DNA of 35,298 nt from a virus: the IMG/VR virus record IMGVR_UViG_3300010401_000061, positions 1 to 35,298 of that record; one strand, 5' to 3'. Shown here piece after piece: positions 1-5,956 of the stretch; positions within the stretch are counted from its first letter, which is position 1, and the number at the start of each line of letters is the position of its first letter. Position numbers and translations under genes: made by a program. Under the pieces are notes generated by a model. That model had not been told where the DNA came from, searched no databases, and saw nothing but the letters and a program-made list of their open reading frames with translations.

Positions 1-93
1 AACATCTTTTGGAAGTGTTGCGTTAAATGAACTTCCATTACCAATGCTTAAATGACAAATAGACACAATGATTTTTAACAGCTCTGTGTTCAT
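1..93 (-). CDS. N-terminal part of an early hypothetical protein, cut by the window edge
   Basis: 31 codons from an ATG at 91-93 run open to base 1. An AGAGG ribosome-binding site sits just upstream, which supports the start. The visible start (MNTELLKIIVSICHLS) matches nothing I know. The frame at base 1 is in phase with the minus-strand frame that enters at base 35298 (34936-35298), so the two pieces may be one 152-residue protein of a circular genome. It follows the 71-residue zinc-binding-like gene with a 2-bp gap, in the leftward early operon. Confidence 0.6.
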   Translation of the reverse strand, partial: MNTELLKIIVSICHLSIGNGSSFNATLPKDV

Positions 94-95
94 AA

Positions 96-311
96 CTACC
101 TCTCAACTTTCCACCCGCTTGGAACTACTCTTTCATTACAGAATTTACATTCCCAGTTTGTCGGAGACATCGGCTCGTGACTGCAGCTAACATCCCATCC
201 TTTAGAGACAAGCTTTAATCCACATGATTCACAAATGAAATGTGTTCTTGTTTGATCTTTGTAGATAGTTTCACCGTTCCATTTTGGAATATGTGGCGGA
301 CACTTTTTCAT
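96..311 (-). CDS. Small zinc-ribbon-like hypothetical protein
   Basis: 71 residues with paired cysteines: CESC near residues 27-30, CSH near 43-45 and CKFC near 55-58, the spacing expected of a small zinc ribbon. Tryptophans occur near each cysteine pair. Its start overlaps the stop of the upstream 58-residue gene (ATGA), so it is translationally coupled in the leftward early operon. The function is unknown; phage zinc ribbons of this size often bind nucleic acid or host proteins, but nothing here decides that. Confidence 0.65.
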   Translation of the reverse strand: MKKCPPHIPKWNGETIYKDQTRTHFICESCGLKLVSKGWDVSCSHEPMSPTNWECKFCNERVVPSGWKVER

Positions 312-484
312 AATTCTACAAACGAGTCTCCATAAGCTGCGTATTCATTATCAGTATCTATTCTTTTTTTCAAAGATTCTCGTAACTGTTTAATAGCATT
401 GTGAAATTTATCAGGTAATTCCATTGTTAAAATGACATTCAAATCATCATAAGCCTCTAATAGCTGGTCGATTTCTTGTCTCAT
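308..484 (-). CDS. Small acidic early protein (58 aa)
   Basis: An open frame from the ATG at 482-484 to the TGA at 308-310 encodes 58 residues beginning MRQEIDQLLEAYDDLN. It is highly charged and probably all-helical. Both ends overlap neighbours by ATGA, which argues strongly that it is real despite its length. Its coding sequence contains a 13-bp copy (328-340) of the sequence that covers the ribosome-binding site of the first gene of this operon (3048-3060). The function is unknown. Confidence 0.6.
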   Translation of the reverse strand: MRQEIDQLLEAYDDLNVILTMELPDKFHNAIKQLRESLKKRIDTDNEYAAYGDSFVEL

Positions 485-699
485 TTTTTATTTGGATACC
501 TCAGACAAAAGTCGGTTGGACGTTCATCTTTTGGGCGTTGAATCTTTTTGACTGCTAAATGATTTTTAACTAAGTATGCGGCCGTACTTTTTGGAATTGT
601 GTGGCGTCTTGAAATATCATTAAACGAATCGCCTCTTAGATATTCAGCGGACAACTGTTCAATAATTTCAGCTGGATACTTATTCTTTTGTTTTTTCAT
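481..699 (-). CDS. Small helix-turn-helix DNA-binding protein
   Basis: 72 residues, basic. The segment AEYLRGDSFNDISRRHTIPK around residues 18-37, followed by STAAYLVKNHL, has the resolvase/transposase-type helix-turn-helix pattern (short first helix, tight turn, recognition helix with Ser/Thr/Lys). It overlaps the exonuclease stop by ATGA. It could be a regulator of the early or control region or a small DNA-binding accessory; no effector domain is present. It is the best small regulator candidate in the window, but whether it binds the operator near 3282-3304 is not shown. Confidence 0.6.
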   Translation of the reverse strand: MKKQKNKYPAEIIEQLSAEYLRGDSFNDISRRHTIPKSTAAYLVKNHLAVKKIQRPKDERPTDFCLRYPNKK

Positions 700-1568
700 G
701 CGGTACCATCAACAGTAACTGTAGGAATTGTTTTAAGGCCTGGCGTTCTGTACTTTTCAGAATCAATGTTATTTTCTGAACAAAGCTTTTCATAATTGAT
801 TGGATTACGTTGTTTCTTGAAGTAGATGGAGATGCCGTGGCCGCGTGTTCTTTTGTTGTCAGCTTGTCTTATAAGCTCTAAACGAGCTCTTTTTAAGTTT
901 TCACTGACTTCCTCATAGAGTGAATGAATATCTAAATAATCGGTTGTTGCTGCTTTCCAAGCATCATCATTTCGTACGACATAGTCTTTTTCTGTAAGGG
1001 CAGGCGGAATTCTATTCTGTAAATTTGTATAAAAATCGAGCGCTGCTTTCTGTATTTTTGCAGAAACCGCCAAGTCTGGTAAAAGCCATGTGTGTTTAAT
1101 TTCATGATTGTCGTTAATTGTTGTGTAGAGTAATTTTTTTGCACCTGTGATAAAGAGCTGCATATGACACTGAAAGAAGTACTTTGATGGAATTCCTTTT
1201 GTTTCTGTTTCTGAATGCTCTTGTTTACCGGGCGCCTTATTCTCCCATACAATCTCTTGCCTTTTATCGAATCCATCTAAAGACGCCGCCAAATACGAAA
1301 TCTCATCATGCTCTACAACAAGGGGCTGTAAATCCAACTCGAAAGTCTTTGAAACTATCTGTCTCGCAATTGGCTCAAGTGCAAGCCCTCGTTGCATGGC
1401 AAAATTTGGAGGCTGCCCAAGCGAGTCTCCAATCATTTCTTCATAAACATCATTGGGCGTCTGATAAGGCGAAGTACCCATAATAGCGCCTATCTTACTT
1501 GCGGTAACTTTTGATTTTCTCCAATTGAGCCATTGGGTAGAACCCTGCTCAAGATTTATCACCTTCAT
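696..1568 (-). CDS. YqaJ/lambda-exonuclease-family recombination exonuclease
   Basis: 290 residues. The N-terminus carries the family signature QWLNWRKSKVTASKIGAIMG (residues 12-31). The PD-(D/E)xK core is visible as SLDGF with Asp98, then WENK with Glu109 and Lys111, and a downstream helix around YFFQCHMQLF. Members digest one strand of duplex DNA 5' to 3' to give 3' overhangs for an annealing protein. It shares an operon with a RecT-type annealing protein (2140-2679) and a DUF669-type ssDNA-binding protein, the usual phage two-component recombination set. A GGAGG motif precedes the ATG at 1568. Length and motifs look complete, so I expect an active enzyme. Confidence 0.9.
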   Translation of the reverse strand: MKVINLEQGSTQWLNWRKSKVTASKIGAIMGTSPYQTPNDVYEEMIGDSLGQPPNFAMQRGLALEPIARQIVSKTFELDLQPLVVEHDEISYLAASLDGFDKRQEIVWENKAPGKQEHSETETKGIPSKYFFQCHMQLFITGAKKLLYTTINDNHEIKHTWLLPDLAVSAKIQKAALDFYTNLQNRIPPALTEKDYVVRNDDAWKAATTDYLDIHSLYEEVSENLKRARLELIRQADNKRTRGHGISIYFKKQRNPINYEKLCSENNIDSEKYRTPGLKTIPTVTVDGTA

Positions 1569-1782
1569 TCTTTTGCCCTCCAGATTTTAGTTCTTTCATG
1601 ATCAAATTCGATAGTTCAGTTGCTCTTGACGCCAAATGATTAGGAATAATATTCGGATCGCCAGACAAAAGCCCGATAATAACTGCCTTAAGAATTTCAG
1701 AATGGCATATCTCCTGGTTTGTCGGCTGAGATGTTGTTTGTTTCAAGTTTTCTGTATTCTTTGATGATGTTTTTCGGCCCAA
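1549..1782 (-). CDS. Small early hypothetical protein, start uncertain
   Basis: The C-terminal half (HSEILKAVIIGLLSGDPN, then an Ala/Glu/Leu helix and a charged tail) reads like a genuine small phage protein. It overlaps the exonuclease start by 20 bp. The only ATG, at 1833, would force a 137-bp overlap with the upstream gene, and the residues it adds look like a frame shadow. A TTG at 1780-1782 is preceded by AAGGAG with a 6-nt spacer, so I take that as the start (77 residues). Translation from nearer the upstream stop at 1697 is also possible. Confidence 0.45.
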   Translation of the reverse strand: MGRKTSSKNTENLKQTTSQPTNQEICHSEILKAVIIGLLSGDPNIIPNHLASRATELSNLIMKELKSGGQKNEGDKS

Positions 1783-2143
1783 ACTGATCTCCTTTATCTT
1801 CAATGTCGACATCTGCAATAAATGTTTTTCCAATCAGATCTTCTGTTGTTTTGATGTATTCGTAATTTGGAAGTTGTGCCGCATAGGCAAGTGTCTTTAA
1901 TTCAGAGAGTCCAATTGATTGAGCTTTTAAGTTAGAATTTTCGATGTTGATATTATGCCAAAGAGAGCTTCCTTCGGTTGGACCAATGAGCGATCTGAAT
2001 TTCAATGTTAAGAATGAGCCGCTGCCACTTTTAGTAGCTTTCTTTTCAATGTGTTCAATTAGGAATTTGTATTCTCCTTGTGGAAAGATTGTTTTTTCTT
2101 TCATCATTTTAATGCCCTTTAGATTAATATTTAGGTCTGTCAT
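1697..2143 (-). CDS. DUF669-type phage single-stranded-DNA-binding protein
   Basis: 148 residues resembling the DUF669 family found beside phage RecT/exonuclease genes. The N-terminus (FPQGEYKFLIEHIEKKATKS) is followed by LTLKFRSLIGPTEGSSLWHN and a segment like LIGKTFIADVDIEDKGDQFG, consistent with a beta-barrel. The C-terminus ends in DKPGDMPF, which resembles the acidic Asp-x-Pro-Phe tip that bacterial SSB uses to recruit partners. It lies between the RecT-like gene and the exonuclease, overlaps the former by ATGA, and has a GGAG ribosome-binding site. Likely role: coating ssDNA during recombination or replication. Confidence 0.75.
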   Translation of the reverse strand: MTDLNINLKGIKMMKEKTIFPQGEYKFLIEHIEKKATKSGSGSFLTLKFRSLIGPTEGSSLWHNINIENSNLKAQSIGLSELKTLAYAAQLPNYEYIKTTEDLIGKTFIADVDIEDKGDQFGPKNIIKEYRKLETNNISADKPGDMPF

Positions 2144-2679
2144 TTTATTATCTCCATTTCTATGACTTTGCCTTCTTCGTCTACGTTTGCTCCAAGCTCT
2201 TCTGGTGTGTAAGAAATACCAGAGATCGCGTCAGGAAAGATGCCTCTTGCAACAGCAGAGATATTACGTGCACGGAGCATCGCTGCAGGGTATTTGCTCC
2301 ATGGCCCTCCTTCGCGCACAATTCCAGCTCTTTTAGCGTCCTCAATAGTGTATTCAAATACCGCCGTAGCTTCTCCAGGTCGTGCTGCTTCAATGACGCA
2401 TTTTTCATTTGTTGTTACCTTTATTGAAAACTTTCCACGAGGACAATTTTTATAAACTAAAGCAAGCATAAGCTCTGCTGATGCGCAGGGTTTTCCTTGA
2501 ATAATGTTAATTGATGAAATTGCTTGCATGAGAGGAATGCCAAGTTCTTTTCCTTTGAGTCCAATTGCAATTGCTTGTTCTTTTGTTTTAATTGAAGCTG
2601 GTAAAAATCCTGATTTAAGAAGTGTTTCTGCTTGTTCATTTAAAACATGCCATTCATCTTTAACAACTAAGTCTGTCAT
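2140..2679 (-). CDS. RecT-family single-strand annealing protein
   Basis: 179 residues. The segments LKGKELGIPLMQAISSIN, GKPCASAELMLALVY and PWSKYPAAMLRARNISAVAR are typical of the RecT superfamily; the last includes the usual Pro-Trp-x-x-Tyr then Met-x-x-(R/K)-R helix. The family anneals complementary single strands exposed by the exonuclease partner. It is shorter than classical RecT (about 270 residues) and lacks a long C-terminal tail. It overlaps both neighbours by ATGA and has a GGAG site. Confidence 0.8.
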   Translation of the reverse strand: MTDLVVKDEWHVLNEQAETLLKSGFLPASIKTKEQAIAIGLKGKELGIPLMQAISSINIIQGKPCASAELMLALVYKNCPRGKFSIKVTTNEKCVIEAARPGEATAVFEYTIEDAKRAGIVREGGPWSKYPAAMLRARNISAVARGIFPDAISGISYTPEELGANVDEEGKVIEMEIIK

Positions 2680-2930
2680 TTGTTCTCCAGTTCAATAAGC
2701 AAGGCGTCGACGTAACTCATAGTTCCGATTGCAATGTATGTTTCAAGGCTTACTTCTTTATCGGCAGCAAGCTGAATGAATTGTTCAAGATGCCTTTCGG
2801 CATTCATAATCATCGCCGGGATAATTTGGCTTGCAAAGTATTCTCGTTTTGTAATTCCAGGAGTCCATACAACAGCATCGTCTGGATTTCCTAAAGAGCA
2901 TGGAAATGCAGGAGTATCTTTAATCGTCAT
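2676..2930 (-). CDS. Conserved small phage protein of the 'TKREYFA' type
   Basis: 84 residues. The segment PGITKREYFASQIIPAMIMN recalls a widespread small phage protein usually found among early genes (consensus like G-(L/M)-T-x-R-(D/E)-Y-F-A). A Pro/Gly-rich N-terminus is followed by two predicted helices. No biochemical role is known to me. It is coupled by ATGA to the RecT-like gene and overlaps the preceding 40-residue gene by 11 bp. Confidence 0.7.
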   Translation of the reverse strand: MTIKDTPAFPCSLGNPDDAVVWTPGITKREYFASQIIPAMIMNAERHLEQFIQLAADKEVSLETYIAIGTMSYVDALLIELENK

Positions 2931-3042
2931 TTTTCATTGCCTTTTCTAAAGCTTCGAGAAGAGCTTTTAATGAACGTAGCTCATAATCTGTTTGTGCTTC
3001 TAGTTTTTCTAATTCTTCAAAAGAGAGTTCTTGAATTTCCAT
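2920..3042 (-). CDS. First gene of the leftward early operon, 40-aa coiled-coil-like protein
   Basis: The frame from the ATG at 3040-3042 to the TAA at 2920-2922 encodes 40 residues, almost all Glu/Leu/Lys/Ala and surely helical. A perfect GGAGG lies 4 nt before the ATG, the best ribosome-binding site in the operon. It is the promoter-proximal gene, with a leader of about 17 nt from the predicted start point. The Shine-Dalgarno sequence lies in a 10-bp segment that is exactly complementary to the candidate small RNA at 3123-3210, so it may act as the control point for the operon. Confidence 0.6.
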   Translation of the reverse strand: MEIQELSFEELEKLEAQTDYELRSLKALLEALEKAMKNDD

Positions 3043-3065
3043 GTGACCTCCATAAGCTGCTTTGG

Positions 3066-3094
3066 AAATTATTATTGATTGTTTTGTTTGTCAA
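3066..3094 (-). promoter_or_regulatory. Leftward early promoter
   Basis: On the minus strand a perfect -35 hexamer TTGACA (plus-strand 3089-3094) is followed after 17 nt by TAATTT (3066-3071). The predicted start near 3059 gives a 17-nt leader to the GGAGG/ATG of the 40-aa gene. The -10 box is weak (3 of 6), but the -35, spacing and position are good. Confidence 0.6.
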
Positions 3095-3116
3095 CATTCG
3101 AAAAGAGATTTATTTT
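3088..3116 (+). promoter_or_regulatory. Rightward promoter sharing its -35 box with the leftward early promoter
   Basis: TTGTCA (3088-3093) and TATTTT (3111-3116) are 17 nt apart, giving a predicted start near 3123. The -35 box overlaps that of the leftward promoter almost completely, because the sequence TTGTCAA reads as a -35 hexamer on both strands. Polymerase bound for one direction should exclude the other. The transcript would end at the intrinsic terminator at 3169-3210. Confidence 0.5.
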
Positions 3117-3122
3117 GTTTTT

Positions 3123-3210
3123 GAAATCGTGGGAGCATCAACAATTCTCCATAAGCACACGATGACGGCCGAGAGGTTGTGGAGTCTCCCTCCGCTCTTC
3201 TCGGTTTTTT
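3123..3210 (+). ncRNA. Candidate ~88-nt regulatory small RNA
   Basis: The segment lies between a plausible rightward promoter and a strong intrinsic terminator, and has no convincing reading frame. It folds into two hairpins: 3126-3131 with 3158-3163 (6 bp) capped by 3132-3135 with 3147-3150, and the terminator stem. Bases 3147-3156 (CTCCATAAGC) are perfectly complementary to the leftward early mRNA at 3048-3057, which includes its Shine-Dalgarno core; a G-U pair extends this to 11 bp. Half of the complementary tract (ATAAGC) lies in an unpaired side loop and could act as a seed. Inference: it represses translation of the early recombination operon. No expression evidence. Confidence 0.5.
3169..3210 (+). 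terminator. Strong intrinsic terminator, rightward
   Basis: The outer stem 3169-3176 / 3197-3204 (8 bp with one G-U) and inner stem 3179-3184 / 3090+100-3195, that is 3190-3195 (6 bp with one G-U), are followed at once by six T, one A and five T. On the opposite strand there is no U-tract, so it acts only rightward. It separates the small-RNA promoter from the promoter that drives the replication genes. Confidence 0.88.
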
Positions 3211-3232
3211 ATTTTTATCTTTGGAAAAAATT

Positions 3233-3304
3233 AAGCCCCTCAGCGAAATCGAATTGACAGGGAGAACGCCAAGGGGCTTTAGTCTTGAGCTAGGTATTCA
3301 AGAC
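3233..3304 (+). promoter_or_regulatory. Rightward replication promoter with overlapping operator-like inverted repeats
   Basis: A perfect -35 TTGACA (3254-3259) and TTTAGT (3278-3283) are spaced 18 nt, giving a start near 3290. A perfect 7-bp inverted repeat, GTCTTGA at 3282-3288 and TCAAGAC at 3298-3304, covers the end of the -10 box and the start point, the normal place for a repressor or autoregulator operator. A second 8-bp inverted repeat, AAGCCCCT (3233-3240) and AGGGGCTT (3272-3279), flanks the -35 box. The replication initiator starts at 3363 behind a GGAGG. Confidence 0.5.
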
Positions 3305-3362
3305 CCAGCGGGAATAATCTCTTATTCATGCTGCGTGGTCAACTTTTGTGTTTGGAGGCAGC

Positions 3363-3974
3363 ATGGAGATAGAGGTCATCAATTGGGAAAAATATAATCC
3401 TCGCAAAGATTATCATCAGCACTGGTTTCGACTGGATTCTAGTTTCTATTTAGATCCAAAATTTGCTCATTTTGATGCCAGCCACCTTGCGGTTTGGCTC
3501 ATTGTGTTATCGATGCAATGTCAGGCTCAAGGGAAGGCTTTTTACATCAATTTAGAGCTAATTTCATCGATCACGAAGCTCAAAAAAGCTCAAGTTTCAT
3601 CTATTTTGAAGAATCTTGAACAAATTCACATAGTACGGTGGTCCGGAGCAAATTGTGAGAGCACCGATTGCACTAACAGTACTAACGAACTAACGAACAA
3701 TCTTCCTCAACTAGATTTTGAGGCGCTGTATCAAAACTACCCAAGAAAAAGCGGAAAGGGGGCCGGCATGGAGGCTTGTAAGAAAAAGATTACAACTCTT
3801 GAATTGTATCTTCAGCTAGAGATAGCAATTAAAAATTATGCAGACCATTGCAGAGACAGAGAAAAAAAACATATCAAATATTTTTCGTCATTCATGAAAG
3901 ATTGGCGCGACTGGCTTGAAGTTGAACGAGAGGAAAAAATTAAATACATAAAGGTCACCGATGAAATTTTCTGA
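3363..3974 (+). CDS. Replication initiator / helicase-loader-like protein
   Basis: 203 residues. The start at 3363 has a GGAGG 4 nt upstream and is preferred over the in-frame GTG at 3348. The N-terminal half (EVINWEKYNPRKD, then HLAVWLIVLSMQCQAQGKAF and SSITKLKKAQVSSILKNLEQ) reads as a winged-helix DNA-binding domain. After a Ser/Thr/Asn linker, the C-terminal half (FEALYQNYPRKSGKGAGMEA ... YFSSFMKDWRDWLE) matches the tail found in phage replisome organisers that contact the helicase. It overlaps the DnaB-like helicase by 14 bp. Likely role: origin recognition and helicase loading; the origin may lie in or near this gene or in the inverted-repeat region upstream. Confidence 0.75.
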   Translation: MEIEVINWEKYNPRKDYHQHWFRLDSSFYLDPKFAHFDASHLAVWLIVLSMQCQAQGKAFYINLELISSITKLKKAQVSSILKNLEQIHIVRWSGANCESTDCTNSTNELTNNLPQLDFEALYQNYPRKSGKGAGMEACKKKITTLELYLQLEIAIKNYADHCRDREKKHIKYFSSFMKDWRDWLEVEREEKIKYIKVTDEIF

Positions 3975-5028
3975 AAAAGAAAACGCTTTGCTTGTTGAAG
4001 CTCGAAAAGACGCAAGTGAATTGCCTCATCCAACAACGATGCTTAGTTTTGCAGAGCGTGTTCCAAAAGCGCTAGAAGAAATTTTTTCTAGAAATTTGTG
4101 GGCGCTTGATTTTGGAATTTCATTTCTTGATAAATGCTTCACTTCAATTTCACGCTCCGATTTAATTTTAATTGGCGCTCCATCGGGAGCAGGCAAATCA
4201 GAACTGGTTACGCATATTGCAACTTCAAACGCAGAAAAAGGAAAACGAGTTTGTTTCTTTGCTCTTGAAGCAGAGAAAACAGAAATTGAAACAAGAATAA
4301 TTTACAAGAAGGCTGCTGATCTTTATTTCAAAGACCATAATCGACCAAAACTAAATATGAGTTATGAGAATTTTTATTGGAACAAACTAGGAGAAAAGTT
4401 TTTTCCATATGTGGAGGAATCAAGAAAACATTGTGTTAAAGATCTTGCGACTCTTTCAACTGTCTATCGGGGCAGTGAAAATTTTGATGTCAAAACGTTA
4501 GAAGACAATATTAATTTTATAAAACACGAAACGGATTTAATTATCATCGATCACCTTCACTATTTTGACATCGAAGGAAAAAATGAAAATTATGAAGTAA
4601 CTCAAATTGTAAAAAAGATAAGAGACTTGTCGTTGCTCAATGGCGTTCCAATTATTCTTGTGGCGCAGTTTAAAAAATCAGACAGAAAGAAAGAATTTAT
4701 TATTCCGTCTCTTGATGATTTTCATGGAACTTCAAATACTGTGAAGATGTGTACAAAAGCAATTATCATTGCGCCTGATCTTGAGCCACAGAACTTTTCT
4801 GTGAAGAAATTTGGTTCTTATATGCAGGCTGCTAAGTATCGTGTGAATGGTTCTAAAATGCGCTACGTTGCAAAAGTTTCATTTGATATTGAGACAAACA
4901 GGTATGACGATAGCTTTGTTCTTGGTGTTCTTAAGAAGGGCGGCACTGAGTTTTATCCTCTTGATAAACATGACTATCCTGACTGGGCAACAGGAAGACT
5001 CATGATCGATATGCCAGGTGTGGTTTAG
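3961..5028 (+). CDS. DnaB-like replicative DNA helicase
   Basis: 355 residues. The RecA-fold core shows Walker A GAPSGAGKSE (residues 72-81), a following FALEAEKTEIETR motif like the DnaB H1a region, Walker B IIIDHLHYFD (about 194-203), and a PIILVAQFKKSDR segment (H3) before DDFHGTSNTVKM. The N-terminal primase-interaction domain of cellular DnaB is missing or very short (about 55 residues), as in many phage helicases. It unwinds the fork 5' to 3' as a hexamer. The phage has no polymerase or primase gene in the window, so host replisome parts must be used. Confidence 0.85.
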   Translation: MKFSEKENALLVEARKDASELPHPTTMLSFAERVPKALEEIFSRNLWALDFGISFLDKCFTSISRSDLILIGAPSGAGKSELVTHIATSNAEKGKRVCFFALEAEKTEIETRIIYKKAADLYFKDHNRPKLNMSYENFYWNKLGEKFFPYVEESRKHCVKDLATLSTVYRGSENFDVKTLEDNINFIKHETDLIIIDHLHYFDIEGKNENYEVTQIVKKIRDLSLLNGVPIILVAQFKKSDRKKEFIIPSLDDFHGTSNTVKMCTKAIIIAPDLEPQNFSVKKFGSYMQAAKYRVNGSKMRYVAKVSFDIETNRYDDSFVLGVLKKGGTEFYPLDKHDYPDWATGRLMIDMPGVV

Positions 5029-5204
5029 AGCAAATCTGCAATTGTCTTTGTAATTAATTCATACACAAAAGATTTAAATCCTGAGTCAATTAAGCTTCGA
5101 AGATAAGAAAGAGCAACTTCCTGCATAACGCCATTGCCGTTTTCGTGAGCACAAACAGCAAGCTCAATGCTTTGACGAATTTGATGAATGCGAAGAGTTG
5201 TCAT
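5025..5204 (-). CDS. Small hypothetical protein (59 aa)
   Basis: I choose the ATG at 5204 because GAGG lies 6 nt upstream; an in-frame ATG at 5228 has no such site. The product begins MTTLRIHQIRQSIELAVCAH and is probably helical. Its stop overlaps the helicase stop on the other strand by 4 bp. It is last in the leftward cluster that starts near 5824. The function is unknown. Confidence 0.5.
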   Translation of the reverse strand: MTTLRIHQIRQSIELAVCAHENGNGVMQEVALSYLRSLIDSGFKSFVYELITKTIADLL

Positions 5205-5310
5205 TTGAAGCCTCTTTTGTGAAATCATGTGTTTTCTTTCGTGCTAAGCATTCATCAGAAAATTCATAACACTGAAACAAAAGCATAAAGATAAAAAATA
5301 TGTTTTTCAT
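5164..5310 (-). CDS. Tiny exported or membrane protein (48 aa)
   Basis: The frame from ATG 5308-5310 to TGA 5164-5166 encodes MKNIFFIFMLLFQCYEFSDE and a Ser/Asn/His-rich tail. A hydrophobic N-terminus followed by a cysteine suggests a signal peptide or membrane anchor. A purine-rich GGCGGGA lies upstream. It overlaps the downstream gene by 41 bp. Supported mainly by its place in a run of tightly packed small genes, so only moderately likely. Confidence 0.35.
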   Translation of the reverse strand: MKNIFFIFMLLFQCYEFSDECLARKKTHDFTKEASNDNSSHSSNSSKH

Positions 5311-5328
5311 ACGTCCCGCCTTTTTAGT

Positions 5329-5448
5329 TTAGAAATTTGTTTTCTTTTGAAAGCATGTATGTCTAAAAACAGCCCATGCAGTAATTGCAAATATTCCAAA
5401 TCCAAATCCTAATGCAAAAAATACAATCAAGTTTATTAGGTAGCTCAT
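5329..5448 (-). CDS. Single-pass small membrane protein (39 aa)
   Basis: The product MSYLINLIVFFALGFGFGIF continues through ITAWAVF to a short basic tail (RHTCFQKKTNF). One long hydrophobic segment covers residues 4-28, with positive charges after it. GAGG lies 7 nt before the ATG, and the start overlaps the stop of the 50-aa gene (ATGA). The role is unknown; it could be a small holin-like or inner-membrane effector, but there is no lysis gene next to it. Confidence 0.55.
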   Translation of the reverse strand: MSYLINLIVFFALGFGFGIFAITAWAVFRHTCFQKKTNF

Positions 5449-5597
5449 TTTGAAACCTCAATTAACTTTCTATTTATTTTCATACAAAGCTGACGAGCGC
5501 GGTATTGGATGAGCTTTAGTTGTGGCGCTTTTAGTTTTGAATCTAAAACTTTCTTCTCAAGCTTTCGCTGAGCTTTAAATATTTTGTCAGCTTTCAT
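5445..5597 (-). CDS. Small basic helical protein (50 aa)
   Basis: The frame from ATG 5595-5597 to TGA 5445-5447 begins MKADKIFKAQRKLEKKVLDS. It is very rich in Lys/Arg/Leu, predicted fully helical, and may bind nucleic acid. It overlaps both neighbours by ATGA, so coupled translation is likely. Confidence 0.5.
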   Translation of the reverse strand: MKADKIFKAQRKLEKKVLDSKLKAPQLKLIQYRARQLCMKINRKLIEVSK

Positions 5598-5824
5598 TGG
5601 TTCATCATTTCTTGAATTTTGTCTTCAGCTGCATCTACTGCTTTTTCTTTGATGTAATCCTCAAAAACTTGATCTTGTGCTGATTGGATTAAAAAGGGAC
5701 TTGCACCTTCAAAAGTTTGACCGATCAAATTTTGTTCGTAACGAACATCGTCAAGGTCGGTTGCTCGAGATGTTATCGAAACAAGTGTTAGCAGGAGCGT
5801 TAAAGCGAGGATTAAGCGTTTCAT
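5594..5824 (-). CDS. Exported small protein (76 aa)
   Basis: The ATG at 5824 has GGAGG 4 nt upstream; an in-frame ATG at 5854 would fall inside the predicted promoter, so the shorter start is right. The N-terminus MKRLILALTLLLTLVSITSR followed by ATD is a clear Sec signal peptide. The mature part (about 55 residues) is acidic and helical, ending in EDKIQEMMNQ. It is the first gene after the promoter at 5845-5873. The periplasmic role is unknown. Confidence 0.65.
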   Translation of the reverse strand: MKRLILALTLLLTLVSITSRATDLDDVRYEQNLIGQTFEGASPFLIQSAQDQVFEDYIKEKAVDAAEDKIQEMMNQ

Positions 5825-5844
5825 AAAACCTCCAATCTGATTAA

Positions 5845-5873
5845 ATCTTAACACGATGCGGCGTAGAAAGCAA
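5845..5873 (-). promoter_or_regulatory. Leftward promoter for the 5025-5824 small-gene cluster
   Basis: On the minus strand TTGCTT (plus 5868-5873) and TAAGAT (5845-5850) are 17 nt apart, and TG lies one base before the -10 box (extended -10). The start near 5838 leaves a short leader with the GGAGG of the exported 76-aa protein. Confidence 0.55.
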
Positions 5874-5893
5874 GGAAAATGGGTTTGCGAGCT

Positions 5894-5937
5894 GCTTTAA
5901 AAACGCCATTAGACGCGTTTTAAAGCTCAAGGTTGAG
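5894..5937. repeat. Inverted repeats upstream of the leftward cluster
   Basis: The arms 5894-5906 and 5915-5926 pair over 12 bp with a single bulged A around an 8-nt loop; next to it CTCAA-GG-TTGAG (5926-5937) is a perfect 5-bp palindrome. Neither strand has a T-tract after the stem, so it is not a normal terminator. It sits 20-90 bp upstream of the promoter at 5845-5873 and could be a regulator-binding site. Confidence 0.5.
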
Positions 5938-5956
5938 ATTAAGTGGTGTTTTGATA

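Noticed and set aside
3179-3397. 72-codon frame across the control region
   Set aside because: It spans the terminator, promoter and operator, and has no motif or ribosome-binding site.
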